Positions 1 to 8,910 of a DNA stretch of 41,616 nucleotides are shown piece by piece. Origin of the DNA: Cuspidothrix issatschenkoi CHARLIE-1. Lineage in GTDB: Bacteria; Cyanobacteriota; Cyanobacteriia; Cyanobacteriales; Nostocaceae. The position numbers were made by a program, and so were the translations under genes. The number at the start of each line of letters is the position of its first letter. The first letter of the stretch is position 1. A model generated the notes under the pieces. It had not been told where the DNA came from and searched no databases. It saw only the letters and a program-made list of their open reading frames with translations. The DNA lies in NCBI RefSeq assembly GCF_002934005.1, contig NZ_PGEM01000081.1:1-41616 (forward strand), read 5' to 3'.

Positions 1-75
1 AGGGATAATTCATGTAGCTTGCTTCCCGAAGGGTATTACCCCTACTTTCGAGCTATTTTGCGTAATTACTGTGAA
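1..75. repeat. degenerate palindromic repeat relic at window edge
   Basis: The first 75 bases contain decayed pieces of the repeat family found intact near 19030 and 30404: ATAATTCATG near base 6, ATTACCCCTAC near 35, and TTTTGCGTAATTACT near 56. The palindrome is broken, so this is a degenerate copy lying just downstream of the murF stop. Confidence 0.4.
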
Positions 76-88
76 ATACCAGGAATTT

Positions 89-1444
89 TTAATTGGTAAA
101 TTCTGCCCGCAATTGGTTAACAACTCGATCTAATCCCACAGAATGGGCAGCTTTGAATAATAAGCGATCGCCTGTTTGTATAAATGTTTTTAATCTTGCT
201 ACCAAATCAGCATGGGTAGTGAAACATTCGCAAGATATATTATCGGCACTATTAGCAATAATTTCCGCATCTTGACTATCAACTAATACCAATAAACCAT
301 CCAGATGCAAATTTTTGACCATTTCTCCAACTTTTTGATGTAGTTCTGGGGATCTTTCTCCTAATTCCTTCATTGCCCCTAAAACGGCAATTTTCCGCTT
401 TCCGGGTGTGTCTGCTAACAACTGCAAAGCCGCTAACATGGCTTCTGGGGCAGCATTATAGGTTTCATCTAAAATCACTACATCATTAGGTAAAGTGAAG
501 CGTTGATTTCTACCTGTGGGCATATTTACTATAATACCAGATTGTAATACTTGCCAATCAATTTCTAATACCTTGGCTACTGCTAAAGCTGCTAAAAAAT
601 TAGTAGCATTATGACGACCGGGTAAAGGTAAAGGTAGACGTATTCCCGCAACTTCTACAGTTTCATGATCAGTTAATATTCCTTGAATGTCGCCACCAGA
701 AAGGCCATAACTGATAACTTTACCCTGCCAGAACTTCGCTGCTGTTTCCATTAATAATGGATTATCATAATTAAGAATAGCAATACTATTATTTGGCATA
801 GTTGCTAATAATTCACACTTAGCTTCTGCAATGGCTGCTTCTGAACCAAGTAATTCAATATGTGCCGTTCCTACATTAGTAATTACCCCAATTGTCGGTT
901 TAGCAATTTCTGTCAATTCGGCAATTTGCCCCCTACCCCGCATAGCCATTTCGATGACAGCAAAGTTATTTTGCTTAGTCAATTCTAAAAGGGTTTTGGG
1001 GACACCAATTTCATTATTAAAATTCCCGTAGGTTTTATGAACTTTGCCTTTTGTAGCCAAAACTGCGGAAATCAGTTCTTTAGTAGTGGTTTTACCTACT
1101 GAACCTGTGATGCCAATGACAGGAATAGCAAAGCTTTCGCGCCACCATTTAGCAATTTGTTGATATGCCTTTAAAGTATCTTTAACTCGTAAAACCGGAA
1201 AACCGGGATTTTCGTAATGATGATCAACTATTGCAACTATAGCCCCTTGAGCGATCGCTGTTGGTACAAAATCATGTCCATCAAACTTTTCTCCTCGCAA
1301 AGCCAAAAACACTTCCCCTGGTTGTAAAATGCGGGTATCTGTTTGTATCCCAATACCCAACTGAGTTAAGGTAGATACAGATACATTGACAGGTTCGGCT
1401 ATAAGAACTTCAACCAGTTGAGAGATAGTGATAGAGACTGACAT
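89..1444 (-). CDS. murF: UDP-N-acetylmuramoyl-tripeptide--D-alanyl-D-alanine ligase MurF
   Basis: MurF adds the D-Ala-D-Ala dipeptide to UDP-MurNAc-tripeptide in the cytoplasm, the last cytosolic step of the peptidoglycan nucleotide precursor. The 451-residue length is typical. The N-terminal Mur ligase domain is followed by the ATP-binding motif GITGSVGKTT at residues 111-120, the Mur-ligase central domain (NFNNEIGVPKTLLELT region), and the C-terminal domain with DETYNAAPEAM, the MurF form of the YNA(N)P segment. The ATG start at 1444 gives a complete N-terminal domain. It is transcribed alone here; murE, its pathway neighbour, is about 9 kb away on the same strand. Nothing looks broken. Confidence 0.96.
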   Translation of the reverse strand: MSVSITISQLVEVLIAEPVNVSVSTLTQLGIGIQTDTRILQPGEVFLALRGEKFDGHDFVPTAIAQGAIVAIVDHHYENPGFPVLRVKDTLKAYQQIAKWWRESFAIPVIGITGSVGKTTTKELISAVLATKGKVHKTYGNFNNEIGVPKTLLELTKQNNFAVIEMAMRGRGQIAELTEIAKPTIGVITNVGTAHIELLGSEAAIAEAKCELLATMPNNSIAILNYDNPLLMETAAKFWQGKVISYGLSGGDIQGILTDHETVEVAGIRLPLPLPGRHNATNFLAALAVAKVLEIDWQVLQSGIIVNMPTGRNQRFTLPNDVVILDETYNAAPEAMLAALQLLADTPGKRKIAVLGAMKELGERSPELHQKVGEMVKNLHLDGLLVLVDSQDAEIIANSADNISCECFTTHADLVARLKTFIQTGDRLLFKAAHSVGLDRVVNQLRAEFTN

Positions 1445-1846
1445 ACTGATAAACGATTGGGTATTTTAAAGGTAATAACCTTATCATTTTTTGTGTCACT
1501 TTCATTGACTGGAGTTTAGATTAAATGTAAGGATTCAGGTGAGGTGATAAGATCCCCGACTTCTTTGATTGATCATCATATTTATCTACAGTCATTAGTT
1601 ACCATTGAAATGTAATTTAAGCTACCTTTTTAGTTAATATATAAAAACACTAAAATATCCAATTTTCTTTATATTCTCTTAGCATTTAACACTTGTGCGT
1701 AATCCCTCATACATGATATGACTAATAAAAAGATATACGAGCTATAAACAGTAATAACGCAACTATTGGATTTATGCTTGAAGTTTAACTTGCTGACTCT
1801 TTATGCAATAATTTTGACACATACTATTTAACGGACTATAGAGTTT
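1445..1846. other. 402-base gene-free region upstream of murF and the vWA gene
   Basis: This divergent intergenic stretch holds the promoters of murF (minus) and of the vWA gene (plus). It is A+T rich. At about 1549-1566 it contains one arm (AAGATCCCCGACTTCTTT) of the hairpin repeat that is complete at 12552-12582. I see no coding region or RNA gene in it. Confidence 0.6.
1814..1842 (+). promoter_or_regulatory. sigma70-type promoter abutting the vWA start codon
   Basis: A consensus -35 TTGACA (1814-1819) and a -10 TATAGA (1837-1842) are separated by exactly 17 bases. The GTG start codon of the vWA gene is only four bases past the -10, and no Shine-Dalgarno sequence precedes it. If this promoter is used, the transcript would be leaderless or start just inside the annotated codon. 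Confidence 0.55.
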
Positions 1847-2986
1847 GTGACTTTGACAAAAATTACCCCTGGACAACCACTGACTGATACACAGAAAAAT
1901 GGCTTACAGTTAGTATCCCTATTGGGTGGGGGTAAACGTGATGTAGTGTTGGCCATTGATGTAACGGAAAGTGTCGGTTTAAATGACCAAGGACGTATTC
2001 GCCTACGTCAGATAGTTGAAGACAGTCTCAAACCTGGAGATTCTGTTTATGTTGTTCCCTTTGCTCAAAATGTGGTTTTTGATGAGGTTATTTCTGTAGA
2101 AAATCCATTAGGAAAACCTATATATTTTAGCAAAAAAAATTCAGAAAATATTAATAAAGTATTAGCAAAAATTCCTTTTAATTATGATCCTAACCGCTAT
2201 GGTACAGATATTCAAAGAGCAGAGTTAACAGTATATCAAGGTATCGCGCAGATTAATCAAAATCGCCTTGCAAAAAATCAATTAATTAAACCACAGTCTG
2301 TTATTTGGATAACTGATGCAACGTTAGGTACTAGGCCAGGAATTACTTCCGAAATTTGGATAGAAACTCCTGCCGATAGTCCTTTTAGAATTGCGACATC
2401 ACCGGAAAGTCAAGAGAGACAGAATTGGATTAATAGTTTACCTTTACAAGAGCGATCGCTCATCATTAAAAATCAAGATAATAAAGATTATAAACTATCT
2501 GTAGTAGACCTTAATCCTACCATTCAAGAATTTTGTACACCAGCCCCCGGAGGTCAAGAAACTTGTTTAGTAAATCCTTATTTACTTAAACAGCTATGGT
2601 TTCCCAGTTTAATTTTATTATTATTAATAGCTGCTGGTGTTTGGAGTCTATGTAAATTTGCCAGATTACAGAAAAAATGGAAATTGCGAATTAGATGTGG
2701 AGATAATGCAGAAGATGAAGAAAAATTATGCATACTACCAAATAAGAAAGAAATCGCCATAGGTGAAGATAGCCCCAATTCTGTTGACTGTCCAGGAGGA
2801 GATATTAGAGGCTATTTACAACGTCAAGGAGAAAAACTTTATTTAGTCCCAACACCAGAAGCAAACATTCAACTAAACAACAAAAAAGTGACATCAAAGA
2901 CTCTCATAACCAATTCTAGATTTACGCTAAATTGTCCAGATCCACGCCAGCGTGATTATCAAATAAGTGTTAAAGTTGAAAAATAG
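1847..2986 (+). CDS. membrane-anchored von Willebrand factor A domain protein
   Basis: First gene of the vWA/tubulin/stator set. Residues about 32-225 form a vWA domain with a recognisable metal-ion site: DVTES (D38, T40, S42), a downstream GTD (119-121) and ITDA (D157). A hydrophobic segment at about 251-270 (LWFPSLILLLLIAAGVWSL) is a single membrane span. The last ~100 residues form a small beta-rich domain, possibly FHA-like, but I cannot assign it firmly. No signal peptide is visible, so the side of the membrane facing the vWA domain is uncertain. The GTG start is the earliest possible, because an in-frame stop lies at 1829. It ends 17 bases before the tubulin-like gene, implying co-transcription. 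vWA domains usually mediate metal-dependent protein contacts; that role here is inferred. Confidence 0.85.
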   Translation: MTLTKITPGQPLTDTQKNGLQLVSLLGGGKRDVVLAIDVTESVGLNDQGRIRLRQIVEDSLKPGDSVYVVPFAQNVVFDEVISVENPLGKPIYFSKKNSENINKVLAKIPFNYDPNRYGTDIQRAELTVYQGIAQINQNRLAKNQLIKPQSVIWITDATLGTRPGITSEIWIETPADSPFRIATSPESQERQNWINSLPLQERSLIIKNQDNKDYKLSVVDLNPTIQEFCTPAPGGQETCLVNPYLLKQLWFPSLILLLLIAAGVWSLCKFARLQKKWKLRIRCGDNAEDEEKLCILPNKKEIAIGEDSPNSVDCPGGDIRGYLQRQGEKLYLVPTPEANIQLNNKKVTSKTLITNSRFTLNCPDPRQRDYQISVKVEK

Positions 2987-3003
2987 TATTTAGGGGAAAA
3001 ACT

Positions 3004-6000
3004 ATGACTCAATCATCTGCAAAAGAAACCCAATCTAGAGGCATTAATCGCACAATTTGTATCGGTTTAGGTGGCACTGGTAGAGATGTATTAATGCGAA
3101 TTAGACGGTTAATTGTTGACCGTTATGGAGACCTAAATAAGTTACCAATTGTCAGTTTTGTTCACATTGACACAGATAAGGCAGCCACCCAAGTTACAGG
3201 AATTAGAACAGGGAGTACCTATCATGGTGTGGATTTAAGTTTTAAAGAAGCTGAAAAAGTCGGTGCTACGATGTCATCAAGAGATGTCACCAGGTTTGTA
3301 GAAGAATTAGAACGGAGTTCAGAATATAGTAATTATGGACCTTATGAGCATATTCGGAGATGGTTTCCTCCGCAATTATTGCAAAATATCCCAGCAGTAG
3401 AAGAAGGTGCAAAAGGGATTAGACCTGTGGGAAGATTGGCTTTTTTCCACAACTACCGAAAAATTCAAGCAGCCATTGAATCCGCAGAAAAACGCACGAA
3501 AGGACATGAATCTTTATTACTACAATCAGGTTTAATTATAGAACCAGGACTAAATATTTTTGTTGTCGGTTCTCTTTGCGGTGGTACAGGAAGCGGAATG
3601 TTTTTAGATGTTGGCTATACCCTAAAAAATCTTTATGGTGAAGACGGCGCTCAAATTTTAGGTTATTTAGTAATTAGTCCAGAATTATATGGTAATACGA
3701 CTAGCATGATTGCTAATACTTATGCTGCATTACAAGAACTGAATTATTATAGTTCTCCTGGGACAAAATTTGAAGCACTTTATGATACTCAAAATGTAGT
3801 TTCTGTAATAGAAAAGCGTCCACCATTTAACTACACTTATTTGATAAGTAATCAAGCAACAGCAGAATATTCAATACTTACCCAAGGTAAACTATGTAAT
3901 GTAATTGCCCATAAGATTGCTTTAGAATTTTCTGGTGAATTAGCAGCCTCTGTGAAAAGAAATAGAGATAATTTACAAGAACATATAACCAAGTATGATG
4001 ATCATCCACGTCGTAATAGCCAAAACTACTTAACATTTGGACTATCAGCAATTTATTTTCCTCGTGATACTATTATCGAAATTGCTTTAACAAAGGTAGG
4101 TTTAGAGTTAGTCAGATTTTGGTTAAATGGTAAAGGTCAAAGTCCAGATCCTATTAACTTACTTGAGCAATTTTTAATTCAATATAGTTGGCATAATGAC
4201 TTAGGAAAACGAGATGGTTTAACTAATAAATTAGCGGAGTCTGTAGAAGAATCTAATAAGACCTTTAGTAATAGTCTCAAAACTTGGCAAAATAAATTAT
4301 CCCGGTTAATTGCTGAATGTAGAAACAAGGATGACCGCACTAATATCCGTCAGCAATTAGCAACGGAATTTTATAAACAATTTCGCACAGTGCAACCAGG
4401 AGAAACAGAAAGTAGTCGCGGTTATTGGTTGACGAAATTAATACAAGCTACTCCTAAGATTACCAAAGAACTTAGTGGGAATATTGATGATTATGTGATG
4501 CAATTACTCACACCAGTAGATCCTAATTTCTCCATTAAAAATACACACAATTGGTTAGATTCTCTTCGACACGAATTACATAAATATCAACGATATTTAC
4601 AAGAATCAATTACTGATTTTGGAGGCATGAAGCGCTTAGAAGATGTAGAAAGAAAATGGGATAATGCAGAACAAACAATTGAAGATATGGAAAATAAACT
4701 AGGTTTTCCCTTTGTTGATTTCAAAAACATTCCATTTCAGGACGAGTGCAAAAAAGTAATGCAAGAAGTTTACAAAATTATCAAGCATAATTTTGAATTA
4801 ACTGTATTGCAAGAAACTTTGAAAATTGTCAATCAATTACAAAAGCAAGTTCAAGAAAAAGAAAAGCAAATTGCAGCTTTTAGTAGTTTAGTAGAGGACT
4901 TAGAAAGTGCTTATGAAAAAGAGGAAAGAGAATTAAAACAATTGAATTTCGACGAAATGAGTGGAGAGGCAATTTTTGATACTGAAGATATAGAACTCTG
5001 CTATCAAACAATGATCCCAGAAAATGATAGTCGTCCTCAATTAATATTAGCAAGTTCAGAACTTACTGAAGAAACAGATAGAGGAGCATCTTTAGGATTT
5101 TTCCTGAATATGGAACGCACTACTTATTCTCAGATAAAAGAAAAAATTGATCTGAAAGTTAATACTTTATTTGCTTTTCGCGGTAGAAATATTGTTACTT
5201 CTGTGATTAAACGATTCATGCAGAAATATTCTTTATCTGCACGTTCAATTCGTTTAAAGCAAATTATCCAGGAATCTCAACCACTTTTACGTTTAGATGT
5301 AGAGGATAGGTATTTTGTAGATGATAAGGGCAAAAGCAGTAAATTAATAGGTTACAAGGATACAGAAGAATTAGAAGTGGGACAGTTTAAAAGTTTATTG
5401 ACACAGGATTTATCTGTACAACAAAGTGACTTACAAGAAATGCAAGCAGATGATGAAATTTTATTTGTGAATGAATACGGTGGGTTTCCTTTGAGATTAA
5501 TTATTGGTTTGGGAAGAATGAGAAACCCATATTTAAAAGAAAAAAATTCTGGTAAATCTTTTTTGCATAATGATTATCATATATCCTTTCCTGATATTAT
5601 GCCACCTAGTGCTGGAAAAATGGAAGAAGTGGAAAATATTTTTTATCCTTGTTTAGCATTAGAACTGTTAGCAGAAAACCATGATACTCAAGAATTAGAG
5701 TTTCAATATTATGACCATTTTCAGAATAGCTATGATACTGTTTCCTTGAGTGGAATTTGGATAGAATCTTTGGAATATCTAGCTAGTCACCCCAATATGA
5801 TCGAAGCATTAAAGCAAATTTTGGATAATACAATTTTAGAAATTGAAAATAAGCCAACATTGTGGGAAAATGAATATTTACCCAAATTGCGTCAATTTCC
5901 TGATAAGCTGACCAGAATTTCCGAAGATAGTCCTAATTCTCTCTATAAGACAAGAGTATATACAGATACAAGGAATACTAACGATAATACAAGGGAGGGG

Positions 6001-6243
6001 GTTATAAATCGTTTTTTGAAGAAAATGGAGGCGAAATTCAGAAACACAAATTCAATTTTACCAAGAAACAATACAGGAACTCAAAAATCTATTGTGGGGG
6101 AAATAGTTGCTAATTCTTCTGATAATCGCTCAAGACGACGACAAGAATTAGAGCATCTTAAACAAGATTTAGATGAGGGTTTTATGACTTTAGAAGAATA
6201 CGAACGAGAAAAACAAAGAATTTTTCTCCAATATCCACTATAG
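3004..6243 (+). CDS. large tubulin/FtsZ-superfamily (tubulin-like) GTPase
   Basis: This 1079-residue protein has the two glycine-rich signatures of the tubulin/FtsZ fold: GLGGTGRDVL at residues 21-30 (first nucleotide loop) and GSLCGGTGSGMFLDVG at 189-204, containing the tubulin signature GGTGSG. It is far longer than FtsZ. After the GTPase region come a long helical part with a coiled coil at about 600-648 and a short C-terminal SHOCT-like helix pair (about 1048-1075). It matches Pfam's tubulin-like group and the large FtsZ-like family described by Makarova and Koonin in 2010, linked with vWA and OmpA-type genes. A moderate ribosome site (AGGGG) precedes the ATG. GTP-dependent polymerisation is expected from the family but not shown. 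It is not a cell-division FtsZ. Confidence 0.88.
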   Translation: MTQSSAKETQSRGINRTICIGLGGTGRDVLMRIRRLIVDRYGDLNKLPIVSFVHIDTDKAATQVTGIRTGSTYHGVDLSFKEAEKVGATMSSRDVTRFVEELERSSEYSNYGPYEHIRRWFPPQLLQNIPAVEEGAKGIRPVGRLAFFHNYRKIQAAIESAEKRTKGHESLLLQSGLIIEPGLNIFVVGSLCGGTGSGMFLDVGYTLKNLYGEDGAQILGYLVISPELYGNTTSMIANTYAALQELNYYSSPGTKFEALYDTQNVVSVIEKRPPFNYTYLISNQATAEYSILTQGKLCNVIAHKIALEFSGELAASVKRNRDNLQEHITKYDDHPRRNSQNYLTFGLSAIYFPRDTIIEIALTKVGLELVRFWLNGKGQSPDPINLLEQFLIQYSWHNDLGKRDGLTNKLAESVEESNKTFSNSLKTWQNKLSRLIAECRNKDDRTNIRQQLATEFYKQFRTVQPGETESSRGYWLTKLIQATPKITKELSGNIDDYVMQLLTPVDPNFSIKNTHNWLDSLRHELHKYQRYLQESITDFGGMKRLEDVERKWDNAEQTIEDMENKLGFPFVDFKNIPFQDECKKVMQEVYKIIKHNFELTVLQETLKIVNQLQKQVQEKEKQIAAFSSLVEDLESAYEKEERELKQLNFDEMSGEAIFDTEDIELCYQTMIPENDSRPQLILASSELTEETDRGASLGFFLNMERTTYSQIKEKIDLKVNTLFAFRGRNIVTSVIKRFMQKYSLSARSIRLKQIIQESQPLLRLDVEDRYFVDDKGKSSKLIGYKDTEELEVGQFKSLLTQDLSVQQSDLQEMQADDEILFVNEYGGFPLRLIIGLGRMRNPYLKEKNSGKSFLHNDYHISFPDIMPPSAGKMEEVENIFYPCLALELLAENHDTQELEFQYYDHFQNSYDTVSLSGIWIESLEYLASHPNMIEALKQILDNTILEIENKPTLWENEYLPKLRQFPDKLTRISEDSPNSLYKTRVYTDTRNTNDNTREGVINRFLKKMEAKFRNTNSILPRNNTGTQKSIVGEIVANSSDNRSRRRQELEHLKQDLDEGFMTLEEYEREKQRIFLQYPL

Positions 6244-6321
6244 TTTTTTATAGGTGGTTCATATCTACCCAATTCTCACAGATTTTTTACACTACTTCTT
6301 GCACTACCAAATGTCATTTTT

Positions 6322-7875
6322 ATGCCACCAATACCACTTTACTTAATTCTCATCACTCTCTTTCTGGTTGTTATCCCATCTCTAGTTACTATTTTTCTTC
6401 GTATATCTCTTTATCTCCATTTAATAGATTTGACTAAGAAAGTTCAAAGATTAATCAACACAGGATCATCGGGAGTAAAACCGAAAATTATCCAAACGTT
6501 AGAAGATAGATTTGAGGAAGCTAGTAAACAATTAGAACAGGTAAATACAGGAGCATTAATAGATCAAATTTATAGTCAGGAAAAAATAAAGGGATTTACC
6601 TGTGAAAAAATAGATTATTTATGTCGTATTCTGCCAAATTTACTATTAGCATTTGGGTTACTGGGAACTTTTTTAGGTATCACCATTAATTTAGCAGCAC
6701 TTAGTCAAACTATTAATCAAAGTAATGCTAATGATGTCAGCAACTTAGTTAGTGAATTAAAAAAACCTCTAGAAGGGATGAGTATTGCTTTCAGTACAAG
6801 TTTAATAGGAATTGCTTTGAGTTCTGTATTAACAATATTCAATAGTATATGGAATACTAATTTTGCAAAATATCAATTAATCAGTTCTTTAGAAGATTAT
6901 CTAGACAATATTTATCTTCCTCAAGTTCAAGGCGATACTCGTCTGGATAAAATAGTTAATAGAATGGTATCCCAGCAGGATGAATTTTTAACAAATTTTG
7001 GGGAAACGGTGCGAAAAGCTGTAGAACAATCTATGGGAAAAGTCGCAAAACAAATTGCTGACGGGAATAAAGAAACTACAGATTTAGCTAGACAGGTTTA
7101 TGAGAAATTTACAGACGCTGCTGGAACTATATCTAGTGCTGCTAATGAGTTCAGAAGTTCAATGTCAGAATTAAATATAACATCTCAGATATTTAAACAG
7201 TCTGCTGAAACTTTTAATCAAAGTGAGTTTCCTCTCAAATTATCATTAGCTACTGTAGATTTGAGTAATACACAACAAAAATTTTCTGAGTCAGCTACAA
7301 GTTTAGCAGCAACAACGGAATTGATTATAAATGCCTTAATTGAAATAGAAAAATGTAGTCAAACTTTAATTAATTTAGGAGAAGAAATAAACAATACAAA
7401 TAGAACTTCAATTCAGGTATTAAACTTACATCATAATAACCAAAATCTTCTCACTGAAATTATTCCCCAACTTCAACAAGGAGCTAATAGTTACGAAAAA
7501 GCAGTTAATAAACTGGATGATTTAGATCAAAGAGTGAGCGATAAAGTTAATAGTTTTGATAAATTAATTACAACCATTGATCAGTTGTTAAAAACTGTGA
7601 AAACATATACAAATGATGTGAATACTACTATTAGTATAGCATCTAATCAAATAGATACTAATAATCAAAAACTGATGGAATTATTAGAGAATAATAATTA
7701 TCAGCTAATTTCTGAATATCAAAATGTCAGTAATACAATTATTCAAGGAATTGACAGACAAACTGATATCAATAAGAAGGGTTTCGAGGCTAATATTAAA
7801 GGTTTGGAGCTATTAATAATCAAGAATCTTGAGGAATATCAACAAAAATTTGATGACACAAATACCGATACATAA
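6322..7875 (+). CDS. MotA/TolQ/ExbB-type proton channel subunit with long cytoplasmic tail (ZorA-like)
   Basis: 517 residues with three membrane spans: about 5-30, 103-127 and 152-177. The second carries GLLGTFLGI (T115) and the third GMSIAFSTSLIGIALS (T159), the glycine/threonine patterns of the ExbB/TolQ channel core. Residues 178-517 are predicted helical and coiled-coil (many Q, N, T, S; heptad-like hydrophobics), much longer than the tail of ExbB and reminiscent of ZorA of the Zorya system. It starts 78 bases after the tubulin-like gene and lies 76 bases before its probable partner, the MotB/OmpA-like gene. No clear Shine-Dalgarno sequence precedes the ATG. Channel function is inferred from the motif pattern. 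Confidence 0.82.
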   Translation: MPPIPLYLILITLFLVVIPSLVTIFLRISLYLHLIDLTKKVQRLINTGSSGVKPKIIQTLEDRFEEASKQLEQVNTGALIDQIYSQEKIKGFTCEKIDYLCRILPNLLLAFGLLGTFLGITINLAALSQTINQSNANDVSNLVSELKKPLEGMSIAFSTSLIGIALSSVLTIFNSIWNTNFAKYQLISSLEDYLDNIYLPQVQGDTRLDKIVNRMVSQQDEFLTNFGETVRKAVEQSMGKVAKQIADGNKETTDLARQVYEKFTDAAGTISSAANEFRSSMSELNITSQIFKQSAETFNQSEFPLKLSLATVDLSNTQQKFSESATSLAATTELIINALIEIEKCSQTLINLGEEINNTNRTSIQVLNLHHNNQNLLTEIIPQLQQGANSYEKAVNKLDDLDQRVSDKVNSFDKLITTIDQLLKTVKTYTNDVNTTISIASNQIDTNNQKLMELLENNNYQLISEYQNVSNTIIQGIDRQTDINKKGFEANIKGLELLIIKNLEEYQQKFDDTNTDT

Positions 7876-7951
7876 AGTGCGTTACGCTGGTGCTAACACA
7901 CCCTACTTTTTAAGTTGACTAACAAATTTACAAAAATAAAACATTGCAATT

Positions 7952-8608
7952 ATGGCTCGTCGTTCACGCTACACAGAATATAATGAAGACCTAAACGTTT
8001 GGCCAGCATTTACAGATTTGATGTCTAATGCGTTTATGATTTTAGTTTTATTTTTATTTCTAACTACTATCATATCACAAATTACTAATAGTCAAAATAA
8101 AGATGCACCACCAATTATAGTTATTAGAGATAAAGGTGATTATAGATTTGATTTGGGTAGTGCAGCAATACCGCCAAAAATGCTAAGTTATATTTTCAGG
8201 GAAATAGTACCAGCAATAGAAACTACTAGCAACAAATATGGTATTAACGTTGTAGAAATAATTGGACACACAGACGCTACACCTAATGTTAACGTAAGCA
8301 GTAATTTAGATGTAAATTTAGAAAAAGTAGTTAGTGGTACATTTCCAGTGACAAAACTTCAATATGGTTCTAATGCTGATTTAGGCTTAATGCGTGCTTT
8401 ATCAGTTGTGAAAATTTTGCGTAATATTCAAAACAAGCAAGGTAGATTAAAAGGTTTATCATTTCGTGCTTATTCTGCTGCACAATTAATATTGCCAAAT
8501 GGCAAATTAGCGGAAGTTGCACCTGTCAAAAATCAACAACAGGACGAAACAAGAAGACGAATTGAAATCCGCTTTACCCGCTTGGGAGAAGTGCAAGAAG
8601 TTCGATGA
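7952..8608 (+). CDS. MotB/OmpA-type stator subunit (ZorB-like)
   Basis: 218 residues. The N-terminus has WPAFTDLMSNAFMILVLFLF (17-36): a membrane span preceded by an aspartate (D22) at the place of the proton-carrying aspartate of MotB. After a short linker, residues about 63-210 form an OmpA-like peptidoglycan-binding domain with FDLGSAAI (66-73), EIIGHTDATP (102-111), NADLGLMRALSVVKIL (141-156) and DETRRRIEIRF (198-208). This is the expected partner of the upstream ExbB/MotA-like subunit: A-subunit pentamers around B-subunit dimers form ion-driven motors in MotAB, TolQR, ExbBD and ZorAB. Last gene of the set; the next plus-strand gene is far away. Confidence 0.87.
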   Translation: MARRSRYTEYNEDLNVWPAFTDLMSNAFMILVLFLFLTTIISQITNSQNKDAPPIIVIRDKGDYRFDLGSAAIPPKMLSYIFREIVPAIETTSNKYGINVVEIIGHTDATPNVNVSSNLDVNLEKVVSGTFPVTKLQYGSNADLGLMRALSVVKILRNIQNKQGRLKGLSFRAYSAAQLILPNGKLAEVAPVKNQQQDETRRRIEIRFTRLGEVQEVR

Positions 8609-8654
8609 AAATTACATTTTCTCTATCAAAATCTGATCCTTCTCCCTTCCCTGT

Positions 8655-8888
8655 TTAGAAAGTAAAGGTAGTCCGCAGTACCCCTATAGTAGTGGTGTCA
8701 TTCCTGTTATCTCCTTCAGGATTAAAGAGAATGACCGCACTTGGAGTAATACTGATATTATCACTCATATCATGTCCGGGTAATGACTTACCGTCAAACC
8801 ACAAATTAAATCTGGTTGCTGAAGTAAAGATTGACACCGATGAAATAACACATCCTCTACTTCTTAGAAAAGTAGGGGATATTGCTGT
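8655..8888 (-). pseudogene. C-terminal relic of a cyanobacterial SLH-type porin
   Basis: The minus strand reads open from about 8888 to a stop at 8655 and ends with ITPSAVILFNPEGDNR followed by NDTTTIGVLRTTFTF. This resembles the final beta strands of cyanobacterial SLH/iron-uptake porins, which end in an aromatic residue. Only about 50 residues look porin-like; the N-terminal part is missing, and the joined upstream piece (RFNLWFDGKSLPG) may come from another part of the same gene. No start codon with a ribosome site is evident. I read it as a deletion remnant. Confidence 0.5.
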
Positions 8889-8910
8889 TCAATTATGAGT
8901 TACTTTCACC

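Noticed and set aside
3004-6243. cell-division FtsZ
   Set aside because: The protein is about 1079 residues, with a GGTGSG signature but no FtsZ-like C-terminal layout, and it lies in a vWA/stator context.
1847-8608. canonical Zorya defence system
   Set aside because: The A/B stator pair resembles ZorA/ZorB, but no ZorC, ZorD helicase/nuclease or ZorE HNH gene is adjacent; vWA and tubulin-like genes are present instead. The HNH gene at 19164 is over 10 kb away.
8692-8898. 68-codon plus-strand open frame after the stator genes
   Set aside because: It is the complement of the porin relic, whose minus-strand translation has recognisable C-terminal porin strands.
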